64,000 bases of DNA. Source: Buxus sempervirens. Lineage: Eukaryota > Streptophyta > Magnoliopsida > Buxales > Buxaceae. The stretch spans positions 2,362,976 to 2,426,975 of the forward strand of contig OX387187.1 in NCBI GenBank assembly GCA_947561395.2, in the 5' to 3' direction. The notes beneath the pieces were generated by a model. That model was not told where the DNA came from and did not search any database. It worked only from the letters and a program-made list of their open reading frames with translations. The translations under genes were made by a program, and so were the position numbers. Positions 1 to 10,761 of this stretch are shown here, piece by piece. The number at the start of each line of letters is the position of its first letter. Within the stretch, counting starts at the first letter, position 1.

Positions 1-570
1 CTGCAGGTTATGGGCAACAATGGCACCTACATCCTTATTGAGAGAGCAAGAAGATGAAAAAGCAAAAGCAAGTTGCAGAATATTCAAGCACAGGTTTGGC
101 ATCAAATGGCACCCAGGTAAATCAAATAAGAAAATCAATCAGGAAAATTCAATAAAATATTTCCTTCCTTATTGTTGAAAAACATCAAAAGCAATTGAGT
201 TTGCAGAGGTCAATTTTAAATCCACATTCTTTTCAAAATTTGCTTGTCTCAGATTTCTTTTCATAGCCACGAGAGCTCAAAGAAATCTGAGATAAGGAAG
301 AGACGCCACCCCCGTCAGACTATACACAGCAGGGGTTTCATTGGCTATCTTCAAATTCAGTTTTTTATCACTCATTTGTTTGACCAAAGCAAGTTCAATT
401 AATGAGGTGTCTTTCAAACGTGCAATTTTGAGTTGTGTTGTAGACACCCCAAAATTGCACAATTTTTGATAAATCTTGAAGGAGAGGAATATATTATTGG
501 AATTTTCAAATCTTTGCATTGGGTTTGAGGAGCAAAAAGAAATGCGCTGCAAAGTTCACTATTTTCTCAC

Positions 571-770
571 AAAATCCTATTTTTACCTTAAAATCCACCT
601 CACAGCCACGAGAGCTCAGTGGAATTTAGGACAACTTTGGGAAATGTGCTGGTCAAAAAGGAGGATATCCACTCAGTTTTTAACTTGGTTTGATAAAAAA
701 TCAGTTTTCAAAAATCCTATTTTTGGGCTTAAAATCCACTTCACAGCCACAAGAGCTCAGTGTAATTTAA
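571..770 (+). repeat. Two direct copies of a ~140-bp unit in element X
   Basis: The text starting AAAATCCTATTTTT, followed by AAAATCCACCTCACAGCC and GAGCTCAGTG, occurs near 572 and again near 712, with a decayed third piece near 256. The copies differ at several positions. Confidence 0.7.
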
Positions 771-931
771 GAACTCTTGGAAAGATGCCCCCCTTAAAGT
801 GAGGGCTTTTTGGCAAATCTCCACTCAAAATTGTTTTTTACAGAAATTGAATTGAACCGAGCAAATCATGCTCAAGGGAATGTAATTTGGGCTTGTCTAC
901 TCTTTGCAGCTCACTGCTTCGCAGCTCCCAC

Positions 932-943
932 AAAGAGGGGCAG
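932..943 (+). other. Polypurine tract of element X
   Basis: AAAGAGGGGCAG lies one base before the LTR start TGTATACACC. The same tract is found before the 3' LTR of element A (21731-21742), and a close form before that of B (33550-33561, minus strand). It would prime plus-strand DNA synthesis. Confidence 0.8.
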
Positions 944-1035
944 TTGTATACACCCCAAATTGCACAAACAATCATCAAAAATCATTATCTCCTGGAAAGC
1001 CAGCACAGAATTTGGAGAAAATAAACTTTTACCTG

Positions 1036-1180
1036 TATCCGGATACTGAGGCCGGATACAAGTACTCCTTCCTGTATCCGGATACTCATACCGGATACAT
1101 GTGAGCCTTAGTGTATCCGGTACATGGTACCGGATACCTTAAGGCCCTTTTTTATCCGGTCTGATATACCGGATACATTA
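1036..1180 (+). repeat. Four inverted-repeat words upstream of the TATA box (TGTATCCGG type)
   Basis: Four successive imperfect palindromes pair TGTATCCGG or TATCCGGT with CCGGATACA about 10-20 bases later (near 1036, 1074, 1111 and 1155). They sit 150-300 bp upstream of the TATA box. The LTR of element D has a similar set with the word TGTATCCGA in the same place. Confidence 0.75.
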
Positions 1181-1332
1181 AGTTTGCTCAAAATTAGGGT
1201 TTTCCGAGAGAAATCACTTGTTACCATCATGTCCCTCATTAAATGAGGGGAAATCTCGGAAATGACCTTAGGGTTAAGGTTGGAGGGGTTCTAGACATTA
1301 AGTTGTGTCTACCAATAACCTTAGCCTTTGCC

Positions 1333-1340
1333 TATAAATA
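1333..1340 (+). promoter_or_regulatory. TATA box of the X LTR
   Basis: TATAAATA within CCTATAAATAGGAGCC, in the middle part of the LTR. It would direct transcription of the element if this were a 5' LTR. Confidence 0.7.
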
Positions 1341-3813
1341 GGAGCCTTCTCCTTGAGCAAATGGCACTCAACTCTTGTTTTGAATTCTCGCAAAGAAGAA
1401 CTCCAAGAGAAGAAGAAAACCGCTGTGGAATCGCCTCCATAACTCAGGTAAGCCTCAACTTTTCTTTTTATTTTCTGTCTTTACATTCCTAGATCTAGAT
1501 CTCTTCTTCTACCTTTCTGTAGTGTAAAGCCTTGTTTGTATGTGTGGAAATCCTTCCCCGGCTCAAAGTATCTCAAGACTCCCCTAGCCGTAAAACGTGA
1601 AGGCGGATCTAGGAGAAACGAGACTGGGGATTGACCCTAGTGCTAGAACCCATGTAGCATAAGGCTTTTGAATGATTGAAAACCATTCTATAATCAAAGT
1701 ACCCTTGATTATTTCGAAGATCCGTGTTTAACGGGGAGAGAGAACAGAGGGAAACGATAATGGAACGGAACCCTAGGCTATGCTAGAACCTATTTTGTTG
1801 AATCTATATGCATGTGTATTAATCTTGTTCGGTTTTTCACTCTTGCACACATATTACACTTTTTTTGGTGAATAGGCTCACATTTGGGATTTATTACATT
1901 CATTGTGATAAATCTCCAATAAATGGCCTCAATCAAATTCTGGAGTGTTTAAAATGTTTTTCAAAGGTTTTGGATTCATCTCACATGAATCACACACTTT
2001 TTGTCAATTTTCGGATTTGGTTTTCTTCAAAAGTGGCTTAGCTTGACAGCACCTGTACCCCTACTTCGGACGCCCATAACTTCATAATCCGGATGAATTT
2101 TGGGGCGATTCTAGAACCATGGGAAAGGTGAGGCTGTCTAGTTTACGTCTACCAAATTTCATGAATTTCTATCAAGCGGATTTTTGACACCTCTCTGTCG
2201 AAGTTAAGTAGACAGTTCAGGTTCAAGTACGGAACTTGTCACTTCGACGGAGCGCCATGTGTTCGTTTTAAGTCCGATTCGTGTGATTTTTGTTTCTGAG
2301 TACTTCTTTATGAGTCTATTTTCAAATCCAGTTGGTTTCATAATGTTTGGATTCCATTTGAATTATTGGTAGCCGATTTACTCAGAACTGTTCATTTGTA
2401 CTTTTCTGGGTAAATCTGTGATCTTCGGGGCCTGTTCGGGTGACCACCCAAGGCACATCCGAAGGGATTTTTGTATGAGGCTAGTTTCTATGGAAAGATG
2501 GCCATACAAACTTCAATCACACCAAATTTCGTGGACTTTTATGAAGTGGATTTTTCTAGACAATTTTCCAAAGTTACCCACTCGTCACTTTTAAAAATCC
2601 CCAACAGCAACTTCAAAGGAGCATAACTCCTAGGTTTTTTATCCGAATGAAGTGAAATTTTGCATGAGACTCTCATTTACCCTAATCTTTCAAATGGATT
2701 TGGTTTGGTTCAATTTAAAATGATATTTGAATGATTTCAAGACAAATGGCATACTTTTTACCAAACTTCCCGGATTTGATTTAACTTGGTTTTGATCAAC
2801 TTGTGCTTTGATTTCCACCTCTCTAATGTTCCAGAAATGATATTGACATAAGAGGAGAACCCAAAATTCATTTGGATTCTCATGTGAAGATATCATACAT
2901 TTGACCTTTTTCAAGGTTTCTCATGATTTTTAGCAGGCTTTCTTACTTTATTTTTGCATGAACATACACTTGGCAACCACTTCGTGTGGATGAATGGGGG
3001 TGCCTAACACCTTCCCCCGTTCATAATCTAATCCCCTTACCCATCTCTGGATTTGATTTTCAAGTAGGATTATTTTTATCCTAGAATGCTTCTTTTTTCA
3101 CTTTTTGCTTATTTTGAACTCTTTGGTGTCCATTCTCACCTCCAAAATCATGAATGGTGGCGACTCTCCCATTTTTTGCGTTGAGCCCGTGTGTTGACGG
3201 AGGGATGATCATTCCGGTGATTTTTCCCATGTCTCACAGTCACCTTGCTTTATGTCATTGGATAGAGAATCCCGACACGGTTTCAACGCAACTGAGTTTG
3301 TAGGAATCGGAGTCCGAATGAAGGTCCTGCAGGCCAGTCAAACTTAAGGGGAGCCGAAAGTTGACTTTCTGCTAAACCCCGATCCATATGCTTACCCCTA
3401 TGTCGTTGGATAGAGGGTTCCGATACGATTCTAACACAACTGAGTTTGCCCAGATCGGAGTCCGGATGAAGAAGATATAAGCTGTTGAAGTTTCCGAACA
3501 GCAAAATCGGCAAATTGCACACATGGCAAAAAGCTGCACACGTGGCAAGTTGCGCAGGAAAATATCTCGAGGATCAAATCCGTAAATATCCAAACATACG
3601 AAATATCCTAGGGACCAAATCTGTGAATATCCCAGAATATCGGATTAAATCGAAAATATGCAGGGACTAAATCCAAAAAAACCAGATTTTCCGACCATTT
3701 AGCCGCCGCATTTATTGTTTTTCAATGATTATGCTGCTCGCACGAACGGGGCGAGCGCAAAACGTGCTCGGTGCCAGCTGGGTGCCAACCCGGTGGACCA
3801 TATTTCCCTTGTC

Positions 3814-3820
3814 TATAAAA
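3814..3820 (+). promoter_or_regulatory. TATA box of L1
   Basis: TATAAAA in GTCTATAAAAGCCGTGC, placed as in the other LTRs, downstream of a GCTCGC/GCGAGC inverted word (3734-3770). Confidence 0.6.
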
Positions 3821-4881
3821 GCCGTGCGACACTTCATTGCAAAGGGTTGGAAAATTTTTCGGTGGAGAACTTTTCTTGGGTTGGGAAATTTTTCGGTTGG
3901 CTCTCCTTTGGTTGGGAATTTTTTGGGAGGGCTTTTCTTTGGTTGGGTTTCTCTGTTCGTTGGCTCCTGGTTTTCATTTGGCTCGCCAAACACCCGACCT
4001 TACCTTCCCACTCTCTCTTCTCTTCCTCTTCTTCACCTCCCCACCAAGACAAGGGGAGAAGTGCTCGCTGCTGTTGGTGCAAGAGGAAGGAGCTCTAGCA
4101 CTCGTGCCATCTTAAGGAGAAGCCGCCGCCTTGCACAAGAACTTAGGGAACCTCAGGTATTGTTCCTCACTCGTTTTTTACATACATAAAAATGGGAGTC
4201 GTATAAGCATGTTATCGAATCTGTTTTTTTTTTTCTTTCCTTGTTATGCATGCATGTTCTTCCATTTTGGGTAACATGGAGGTCTCCAAGGGTAAGGGAG
4301 ACCCCATGCACGACCCCGTTAAGAAGATGAGGGTCTCAGGGCTTCATCCAGTGCTCATAAGGTACCTGGGAGCTTTCGGATCACTAAGTTTAGGGAGCAT
4401 GTTCCCTCACTTCAAGCACGTCTAATGTATCCCTGTAAACTCCCCTCCTACTTCCCTTCTTCGAATGTCTGTGTGCACGCATAGAGTTCCGGTAAAGGCG
4501 TAGGTGCAAAAATTGGGTTTTCTTTCTTAAGAAGGCGATCTCTGTTCGCAAGTGTTCTTTTCCTTCTTATTTTGCTATACTTGCTAACATGCTCCCCTAA
4601 CCCCTGCCACCTGCTGTTTTCGTCTTGGGCGCCTGTAAGCATGCTCCCTTCACCCCCCATCCCCCCTGTAGCCGTTAGTCTATATTTATTTGCATGATGG
4701 TCGAGGTTGGTTCTTTTTAAGAGATTATGGAGTCATGTCTTGTGGAAGGTTAGAGTGATTTCGATGCATGTTTAAGTGTCTCCGGGGGATGTTAGAAGCA
4801 CCTGGGAGATGTTACAGAGACTGGAAATCAACCCAGTCTCTGAGTTTAAAAAAAAACAGAAGTTCGAGTTTTGTCAAAAGC

Positions 4882-5060
4882 ATGCGCTGAGCTCGTACTG
4901 AGCACGCGCGAGGCTCGCGCTCAACGCTTTTCTCGCTCGCCGAGCGCGCGCCTTGCTCGTGGTCAGCGCATTTTTGCGCCCGCCTTGTTCGCGCCTTGCT
5001 TGCGCCCAGCGCGCGCGCGTGAGGGCCTTTTGTTGATTTCCGGTTCCGCCAGGCTCGCGC
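4882..5060 (+). repeat. GC-rich cluster of inverted GCTCGC words downstream of the TATA box
   Basis: GCTCGC, GCGAGC and relatives occur repeatedly on both strands, with an alternating run AGCGCGCGCGCGTG near 5008-5021 that could adopt Z-DNA. The same word (GCTCGC/GCGAGC) is seen upstream of this LTR's TATA box. Element B has the matching cluster at 31010-31190 and 53650-53760, but with a different word. Confidence 0.65.
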
Positions 5061-5723
5061 CTAGCGCTTGAGGTTAGCACACCCTATTAAAAAATGCCGA
5101 ATTGCTTATATTTTTGGAAACCTGAAAATGCCCTTTACCGTACGGCAGGGGGCTTCGCCCCCTGTACCCCCCAACCGCTTTGTTCACCGCGCATCCAACT
5201 CGTTCCTTGGCACAAGAAGGAACCTCGCCCCGTGGGCTCCGCTTTGCTCCGCCCACAGGGGCCCCAGGTCCCTTCCCTTGGACGCAGATTAGTGAGCCAA
5301 TCTCCCCTGATAAGTGTCAATTTTGTATTTTCTTTGTGACATATGCTCTGTGATTTTTGATGGATATGGGTGGCATTTTCAACATGGGACTTGGACCCCC
5401 GGTCCAACTTGATTTCCAGTGGACCTTCCAACGGGGCCCACCAAGCCCAATAAACACAATGGAATGCATGCATATGACCTAAATCAAGATAAATAAATTA
5501 ACTAATCAATCGGGGTGGGCCAAACCCAATGCGGCCCACTCGAACTTGTTGGTGAATTGATGTATGAAATGTGTGGTTTGGCCGAGACCAAGGGCAAAGG
5601 CTTACCGGGCCCGCCAAAGCCCACCAACCGAACCAAGGAAGGGTGCAAACCATAACTTCCCGTAACTTGGGCTTTCAAGCCCTAATTAGGACTACGGGCC
5701 CCAAGCCCAGTGTCCAACCCATT

Positions 5724-8412
5724 TGTAGACACCTGATTTTTGCACCCCTGAAATGAAGAAAATAAAAAGTCAAATTAAAAGTCAAACCTAAGGGGGTCAA
5801 AATTTTGACTTTTTGATCGGGTACAAATTGACCACCAAACTTTATACCATTGGAAAGAGGACTTCGATACGATTCTAATGCAACTGACTTTGCTCAAATC
5901 GGAGTCCAGATAAAGAAGTTATGGGCTGGTCAAGTCTGGAAATAGCAGAAATAGGCTTTCTGCAAAACTCCAAATTAGCTGCTCAATTGGACATCAGCAG
6001 AAAGAGCGCATCGACATGACTCCAACGCAATTGAGTTTGCTGGAATCGAAGTCCCGGATAAGGAGATATGAGCAAAACTGGCTCCGGGACGCGACTTTGC
6101 ACTTTTGCTAAAAAGCCCGAATTTGCTGCCAAACTCTAGCTCAGTAGATAGAAGATTTCAATCTGATTCCAATGCTACTAAGTTTGCTGAAATCGGATAT
6201 CAAATGAAAAAGTTATGAGCAGTCAAAAATCTCGAAAAATCTGCCCATGTGGCAAAATTGAAGAAAGGACAAAAAAAATAAATAAATAAAAATCTAAGAA
6301 TAAAATAATAATATTTTGCAAACATCTAACAATTAAACTAAATGAAAAATAAAATAGAAAATAGAAAAGACATGTGTCTTCTAACAAACCAATCTTAAAG
6401 AATAAAATAATATTAAAACTTAAAGAATCTTAAGATTAAAATAAATAAAAAATAAAGAAAAAATACTAACCACATTTGTAGGATAAGATGATGTGGAGAG
6501 ATAAGAATAAAAAATATTTACGTTTTAGTTATGTCAAACAAGAAATTAAAATTCAATCAAAAAAAGTGATTAAAATTCAGTTTCAGGTCATTTTTTCAAC
6601 TATAAAAGGGGGGCCACCCCCCCATTTCATTCCATCAAGAAATCCCCTTCCCTTCTCCCCCTCTTGCTCTCTCCTACAGCTCCTCCTCTCTTCTTCTTGG
6701 TCTTTTCCCACGTCCAAGCTCTGCCCAATTTACATCTCCCTCAATACCCAAACCCCAAAATACCCTTAGGCTACCCCCAAACCATGCCCAAACTCTGCTT
6801 TTCCACCTTGTAAGCGTAGATAACCCATCAAACCCTTGCCAAAACCAATTTAGAAAACCGGCAGAGACGTGGAAGCGCTGCCAAAATTCTAGGAGAACCC
6901 CCTTTCAACCCCATTTCGGAGAATGAACGGAAGCGCGGAAGCGCTGCCAAAATCTCTCTGAAAAATCACAAGACCATGCCCCTTCTCCTCACCTTCAATC
7001 TCCTTCCAATCTAAGAATAAAAGAATCCCTTTTCAAACCCAATTTGGAAAATCAAAGGAGGAGCGGAAGCGCTGCTCAAATTACTCGGGGAATCCAAAAC
7101 ACAACAGAAGTGAAAGGTAACATTAAAGGAATGCTTTTGGGTAAATTTCAATAAATTCAGTTCTTTGTTAAGTTGATTTCTCTTCTTATTTTTTTCACTA
7201 CTTCTCACCTGTTTCCTCTCTGTGGCATGATGATAAGTTCCCCATGACAAGGGGAAGAACTCATTCAAAAGGTGGAAAAAGAGAGCCATTAGCAAAAATG
7301 GGTAAAAAGAAACCCATTCCGTGACATTTCTAAAGAAGGCAATTATCCCTTTGAACTGTCTCATGTATCCCATACTCTCCCCTTCCCTTTCCTTCTTGAG
7401 ATTGACAACAAGTGATTAAAACAAAATCTCAAATCTCCAAAGAATGCAAGAGAAGAGAGAAGAAGGCCTTTTAGGCCAAATAAAGCAAATGGAGCACCTT
7501 GAAGATGCTGGAACCCCGACGGACGTCATCGGACCTCCTAAAGGACCTGTCGGAGTGATCCCAGCCGGAATCCGAGCAAAACGGCGAAAACAAGCAAAAA
7601 CCGCATACTCAGAGCGGTCGGCACATGACCGCAATTGATCTGTGGTCCGGTCTAAACCGCACTGCATCTGCGGTTTAGACCAAACCGCAGAGCAAGTGCG
7701 GTCATATCCTTCAAAATGACTAAAAAGTAACTTTTTTTTACCCGGTTGGATCCAAACCTGACCTAAATCGACCTGAACTAGCCTCTTAAGTAACTTGGAC
7801 TTCTTTGAGTCCCTTTTAGACCGTGGGCTTAGACGGGTCCACAAAGACCACCCTAGGCCCACTTGTGGGGCCCACCTTTGACCGGCCCAAGGCCACTTGA
7901 TCTCAGGCTAGTGGGCCAAATCCAAGCCCACCAAGCCCAAACAAATGTAAATAAATAAAATTAATAAATAAACCAAAAGGGTTACCCAATGACCCTACTG
8001 GGCCTCAAGCCCAACCTTGGCAACCCATGGGCCTTCCAACGGGGCCCGTCTCCGACCCACTCCACTTAAATAAAAAGATAAAATAAAATAAAAGGGGCAC
8101 ACACCTCCAGAGGGTCCCGCTAGACCAAACTAAGTGGCATGCTGGTCTAGGAAAAGGGTGAAACTGACTCAAAAACCAGGGAGACCTGAGGGACCCGTCA
8201 AACCGACGGGGCGGGCCGGGGTGTCTTCGGACTTCCTCGGACGTAACCGAGGACTTAGCTAGAACTCTGAAAAGCCGCAGACCAGACTTAGACGCAGATA
8301 GGGCAAACACCGTGTCTGCCTGCACCTCTTAGGCAGTGGCGACTCCGAAAGTCCCGAGGTACGCACGAACTTCCGCGTGCGCCCCGTGTGCGATCGATAT
8401 TTGGTGCGCACA
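5724..8412 (+). mobile_element. 5' LTR of element A
   Basis: Starts TGTAGACACCTG and ends GGTGCGCACA. The body matches the 3' LTR at 21744-24440. U3 holds three diverged ~147-bp subrepeats (marked by the phrase TTTGCTNAAATCGGA near 5888, 6038 and 6184) and a long AT-rich stretch. The TATA box is at 6601, a splice-donor-like GGTAAC at about 7119, a GCGGTC/GACCGC inverted-word cluster at 7586-7715, a TGGGCC-rich block at 7840-8050, a U5 hairpin at 8195-8211, and the PBS-like decamer TGGCGACTCC at 8337-8346. It is followed not by a normal PBS but by seven bases and a second LTR. Confidence 0.88.
6601..6607 (+). promoter_or_regulatory. TATA box of the element A 5' LTR
   Basis: TATAAAA followed by GGGGGGCCACC. 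The same context recurs at 22621-22627 in the 3' LTR and at 9295-9301 in the second LTR. Confidence 0.7.
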
Positions 8413-8419
8413 GCTTAGC

Positions 8420-10444
8420 TGTCAGCACCTCATTTTTGCACCCCCAAAAATGAAAGAATAAAACCCTAATTGAAAAAGTCAAACCTGAAGGGCTCAAAAA
8501 GTTGACTTTTTGATCGGGTGCAAATTGACCACCAAACTTCATACCATTGGAAAGAGGATTCTGATACGGTTCTAACACCACTGAGTTTGCTCAAATCGGA
8601 GTCCGGATGAAGAAGTTATGGGCTGGTCAAATCTGGAAATTGCAGAAATCGGCTTTCTGTAGAACTCCAAATTAGCTGCTCAATTGGATATCAGCAGAAA
8701 GGGTGCATTGACACGACTCCAACGCAACTGAGTTTGTTGGAATCGGAGGCCCGGATAAGGAGATATGAGCAAAACTGGCTCCGGGACGCGACTCTGCACT
8801 TCTACTAAAAAGCCCGAGTTTACTACCAAATTTTAGCTTAGTGGATAGGGAATCTCAACCTGATTCCAACGCCACCAAGTTTGCTGAAATCGGATGTCAA
8901 ATGAGAAAGTTATGAGCAGTCAAAAATCTTGAAAAATCTGCACACGTGGCAAGATTGAAGAAAGGACCAAAAATAAAAATCTAAGAATAAAATAATAAAT
9001 ATTTTGTAAATATCTAGCAATTAAACTAAATCAAAAATAAAATGAAAAATAGAAAACACATGTGTCTTCTAACAAACAAATCTTAAGAATAAAATAATGA
9101 TAAAACTTAAAAGAATCTTAAGATTAAAATAAATGGAAAATAAACAAAAAATAACAACCACATGTCCATAATATGGATAAGAATGATGTGTTGGATGGAT
9201 AAGGATGAAAATTAAATTTTAGTTACCTTGGTTATGAAATTAAAATTTAGTCAAGAAAGGTGATTAAAATTCAATTTTAGGACAATTTTTCAACTATAAA
9301 AGGGGGGCCACCCCCCATTCCATTCCAAGCAAAAAAACCCCTCTGTTCTCCCCTTTCTCTCTTCCTCCTTGATCTCCCCTCAAGCAAGCTAGCCCCCTCT
9401 CTGCCCTCTCTCTTCCCTGTCTAAACCCCTGCTACAGCCAACCCCTGTCAAACCCAAACCTCTTTTATTTTCTTGCAAACCAAAGATAGGTTTAGAAATC
9501 ACCTTTTGAGCTTGAAGTAGAGCCGTTATGCTGTCCAAAGTCTCTTTCTAACCTTGCCAAAGCCCCCAAGTTCTGTCCAAATATACCAAAAAACCTCTCC
9601 ATCATCCCCCCTTCATTCCAAACACAAAAGAAGCCTAAAGTTCTTTCCCCAAAACTTGAAATAGAGCTGTTACGCTGCCGGAGGAGCTTCAAAGGGATTC
9701 AACACCTTCAAGCAATCCTAGGTAAGCTTCTGAAGTCACCATGATAGAAAGATGATTCGATGGTATGGGGTAAAGTGTGATTCAAAGGCATTCTCTTTAT
9801 TTTCAAAAAGGGAGCATGTTCCCTTCCTCATCTTCAAGTTCTAATGTACCTCTATTAAGTCCCCTTAATCCCTTCTTAATATGTTGTCATTTCATTTCTT
9901 TTTTTTTTGTTGGTTTGATTGGTAAGGGATCAACAAGGTTTTTTTTAAGTATTGCACCACTGTAGGCCCACACATGGGCCCACACAATTTCAAGCATCCC
10001 CAAAAACCCAAAATAGACCTTGGATTTGACAGTCCAATTTGATCCACTGTGGGCCTTCCAACGGGGCCCACACCCGACTCATTTCACTCAAAGGGCAAAA
10101 AAGATGAAATCAATAATAAAGGGGGCCTACACCTTCAATGGTCCCCACTAGACCAAAAATAAGCATGTTGGCATAGGAAAAGGGTGAGATTAAGTTGACT
10201 CAAAACTAGGGAGACCCGAGGGACCTGTCAAATTGACGGGGCGGGCCAGGGTGTCTTCGGACTTTCCTGGACGTAACCGAGAACTTACCTTGAATCTCTA
10301 AAAACCCACAGACCAGTAAAAATAGACTTGTATAGGCACCCCTTGTGTCTGCTTGTACCTCTCAGGCAGTGGCGACTCCAAAATAGTCCCGAGGCGCGCA
10401 TCGTCACGTGCGCCTCATCATGCGACCGATTTTAGGTGCGTACA
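8420..10444 (+). mobile_element. Second, diverged LTR inside the 5' end of A
   Basis: Starts TGTCAGCACCTC, ends GGTGCGTACA (2,025 bp), in the same orientation as A. It is a diverged relative of the A LTR with the same order of parts: subrepeats, TATA at 9295-9301, donor-like GGTAAG near 9720, a TGGGCC block near 10040, hairpin near 10225-10240, decamer at 10370-10379. It begins seven bases after the end of A's LTR, in what should be the PBS, so an element seems to have landed in the PBS. It is followed by its own PBS and about 50 bases of leader, and then abruptly by a tail copy of the A LTR. Confidence 0.8.
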
Positions 10445-10447
10445 GTT

Positions 10448-10477
10448 TGGCGACTCCACTGGGGATCGAACCCAGAA
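10448..10477 (+). other. Extended tRNA-Arg primer-binding site of the second LTR
   Basis: TGGCGACTCCACTGGGGATC continues with GAACCCAGAA. The reverse complement has the form of the 3' end of a tRNA: CCA, acceptor strand GGAGTCG, and a full T arm with a TTCGATC loop between CTGGG and CCCAG. From memory this is plant tRNA-Arg. Ogre elements are known to use tRNA-Arg. The match runs about 30 nt, longer than the usual 12-18. Confidence 0.82.
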
Positions 10478-10525
10478 GCTCCCAAAATAGAACTATGACG
10501 GATCCAGCACCGGCCAAGCTCCCGG

Positions 10526-10758
10526 AGAGACCCGAGGGACCCGTCAAACCGACGGGGCGGGCCGGGGTGTCTTTGGACTTCCCCGGACGTAACCGAGGAC
10601 TTAGCTAGAACTCTGAAAAGCCGCAGACCAGATTTAGACCCGGATAGGGCAAACACCGTGTCTGCCTGCACCTCTCAGGCAGTGGCGACTCCGAAAGTAT
10701 CGAGGTACACACGAACTTCTGCGTGCGCCCCGTGTGCAATCGATTTTAGGTGCGCACA
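10526..10758 (+). repeat. Duplicated 3' tail of the A LTR
   Basis: These ~233 bases repeat the last part of the A LTR (compare 8180-8412 and 24208-24440), with hairpin, decamer (near 10682) and terminal GCGCACA. The left junction near 10526 is abrupt and shares only GGGAGAGACC-like bases. It gives element A a second, truncated LTR end directly in front of its PBS. Confidence 0.82.
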
Positions 10759-10761
10759 GCT

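Larger units (their letters stand above)
1..944 (+). mobile_element. 3' internal region of LTR element X (non-coding)
   Basis: This stretch ends in a polypurine tract directly followed by an LTR start at 945, so it is the 3' untranslated part of a plus-strand LTR retrotransposon whose 5' part lies left of the window. Several short open frames cross it, but none resembles Gag or Pol. It carries a repeated phrase (CACAGCCACGAGAGCTCAG and variants near 256, 595 and 737). Repeats in this position are common in Tat/Ogre elements. The element type is inferred from the tract and LTR, not from coding sequence. Confidence 0.7.
945..3238 (+). mobile_element. 3' LTR of element X
   Basis: The LTR starts TGTATACACCCC right after the polypurine tract and most likely ends ...TCTCACA at 3238, giving about 2.29 kb. 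It has a TATA box at 1333, a CAG/GTAAG splice-donor-like site at about 1448, and the PBS-like decamer TGGCGACTCT at 3158-3167, 71 bp before the end, as in the other LTRs here. Immediately after 3238 the sequence continues as a beta-family LTR starting about 108 bp into that family's consensus. This suggests X inserted into it. The 5' LTR is outside the window. Confidence 0.7.
3239..5718 (+). mobile_element. L1: beta-family LTR, left part (start missing, split by X and A)
   Basis: This matches element B's LTR read in the same sense, but begins about 108 bp into that LTR, where X ends. It has two ~147-bp U3 subrepeats, a TATA box at 3814, a splice-donor-like CAG/GTAT at about 4156 and a GC-rich inverted-word cluster at 4882-5060. 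It breaks at 5718 where element A begins and resumes at 24446. No polypurine tract or PBS is visible next to it, so it is probably an old solo LTR. Several open frames cross 3715-5470 on both strands; they follow the LTR base composition and match no protein I know. Confidence 0.75.

Noticed and set aside
3715-5473. Overlapping open frames on both strands in L1
   Set aside because: They lie within LTR sequence with GC-rich inverted repeats; no domain or similarity is visible.
10448-10477. Part of a tRNA-Arg gene
   Set aside because: Only the complement of the 3' half is present, it includes the CCA complement, and it is placed right after an LTR end, so it is a PBS.
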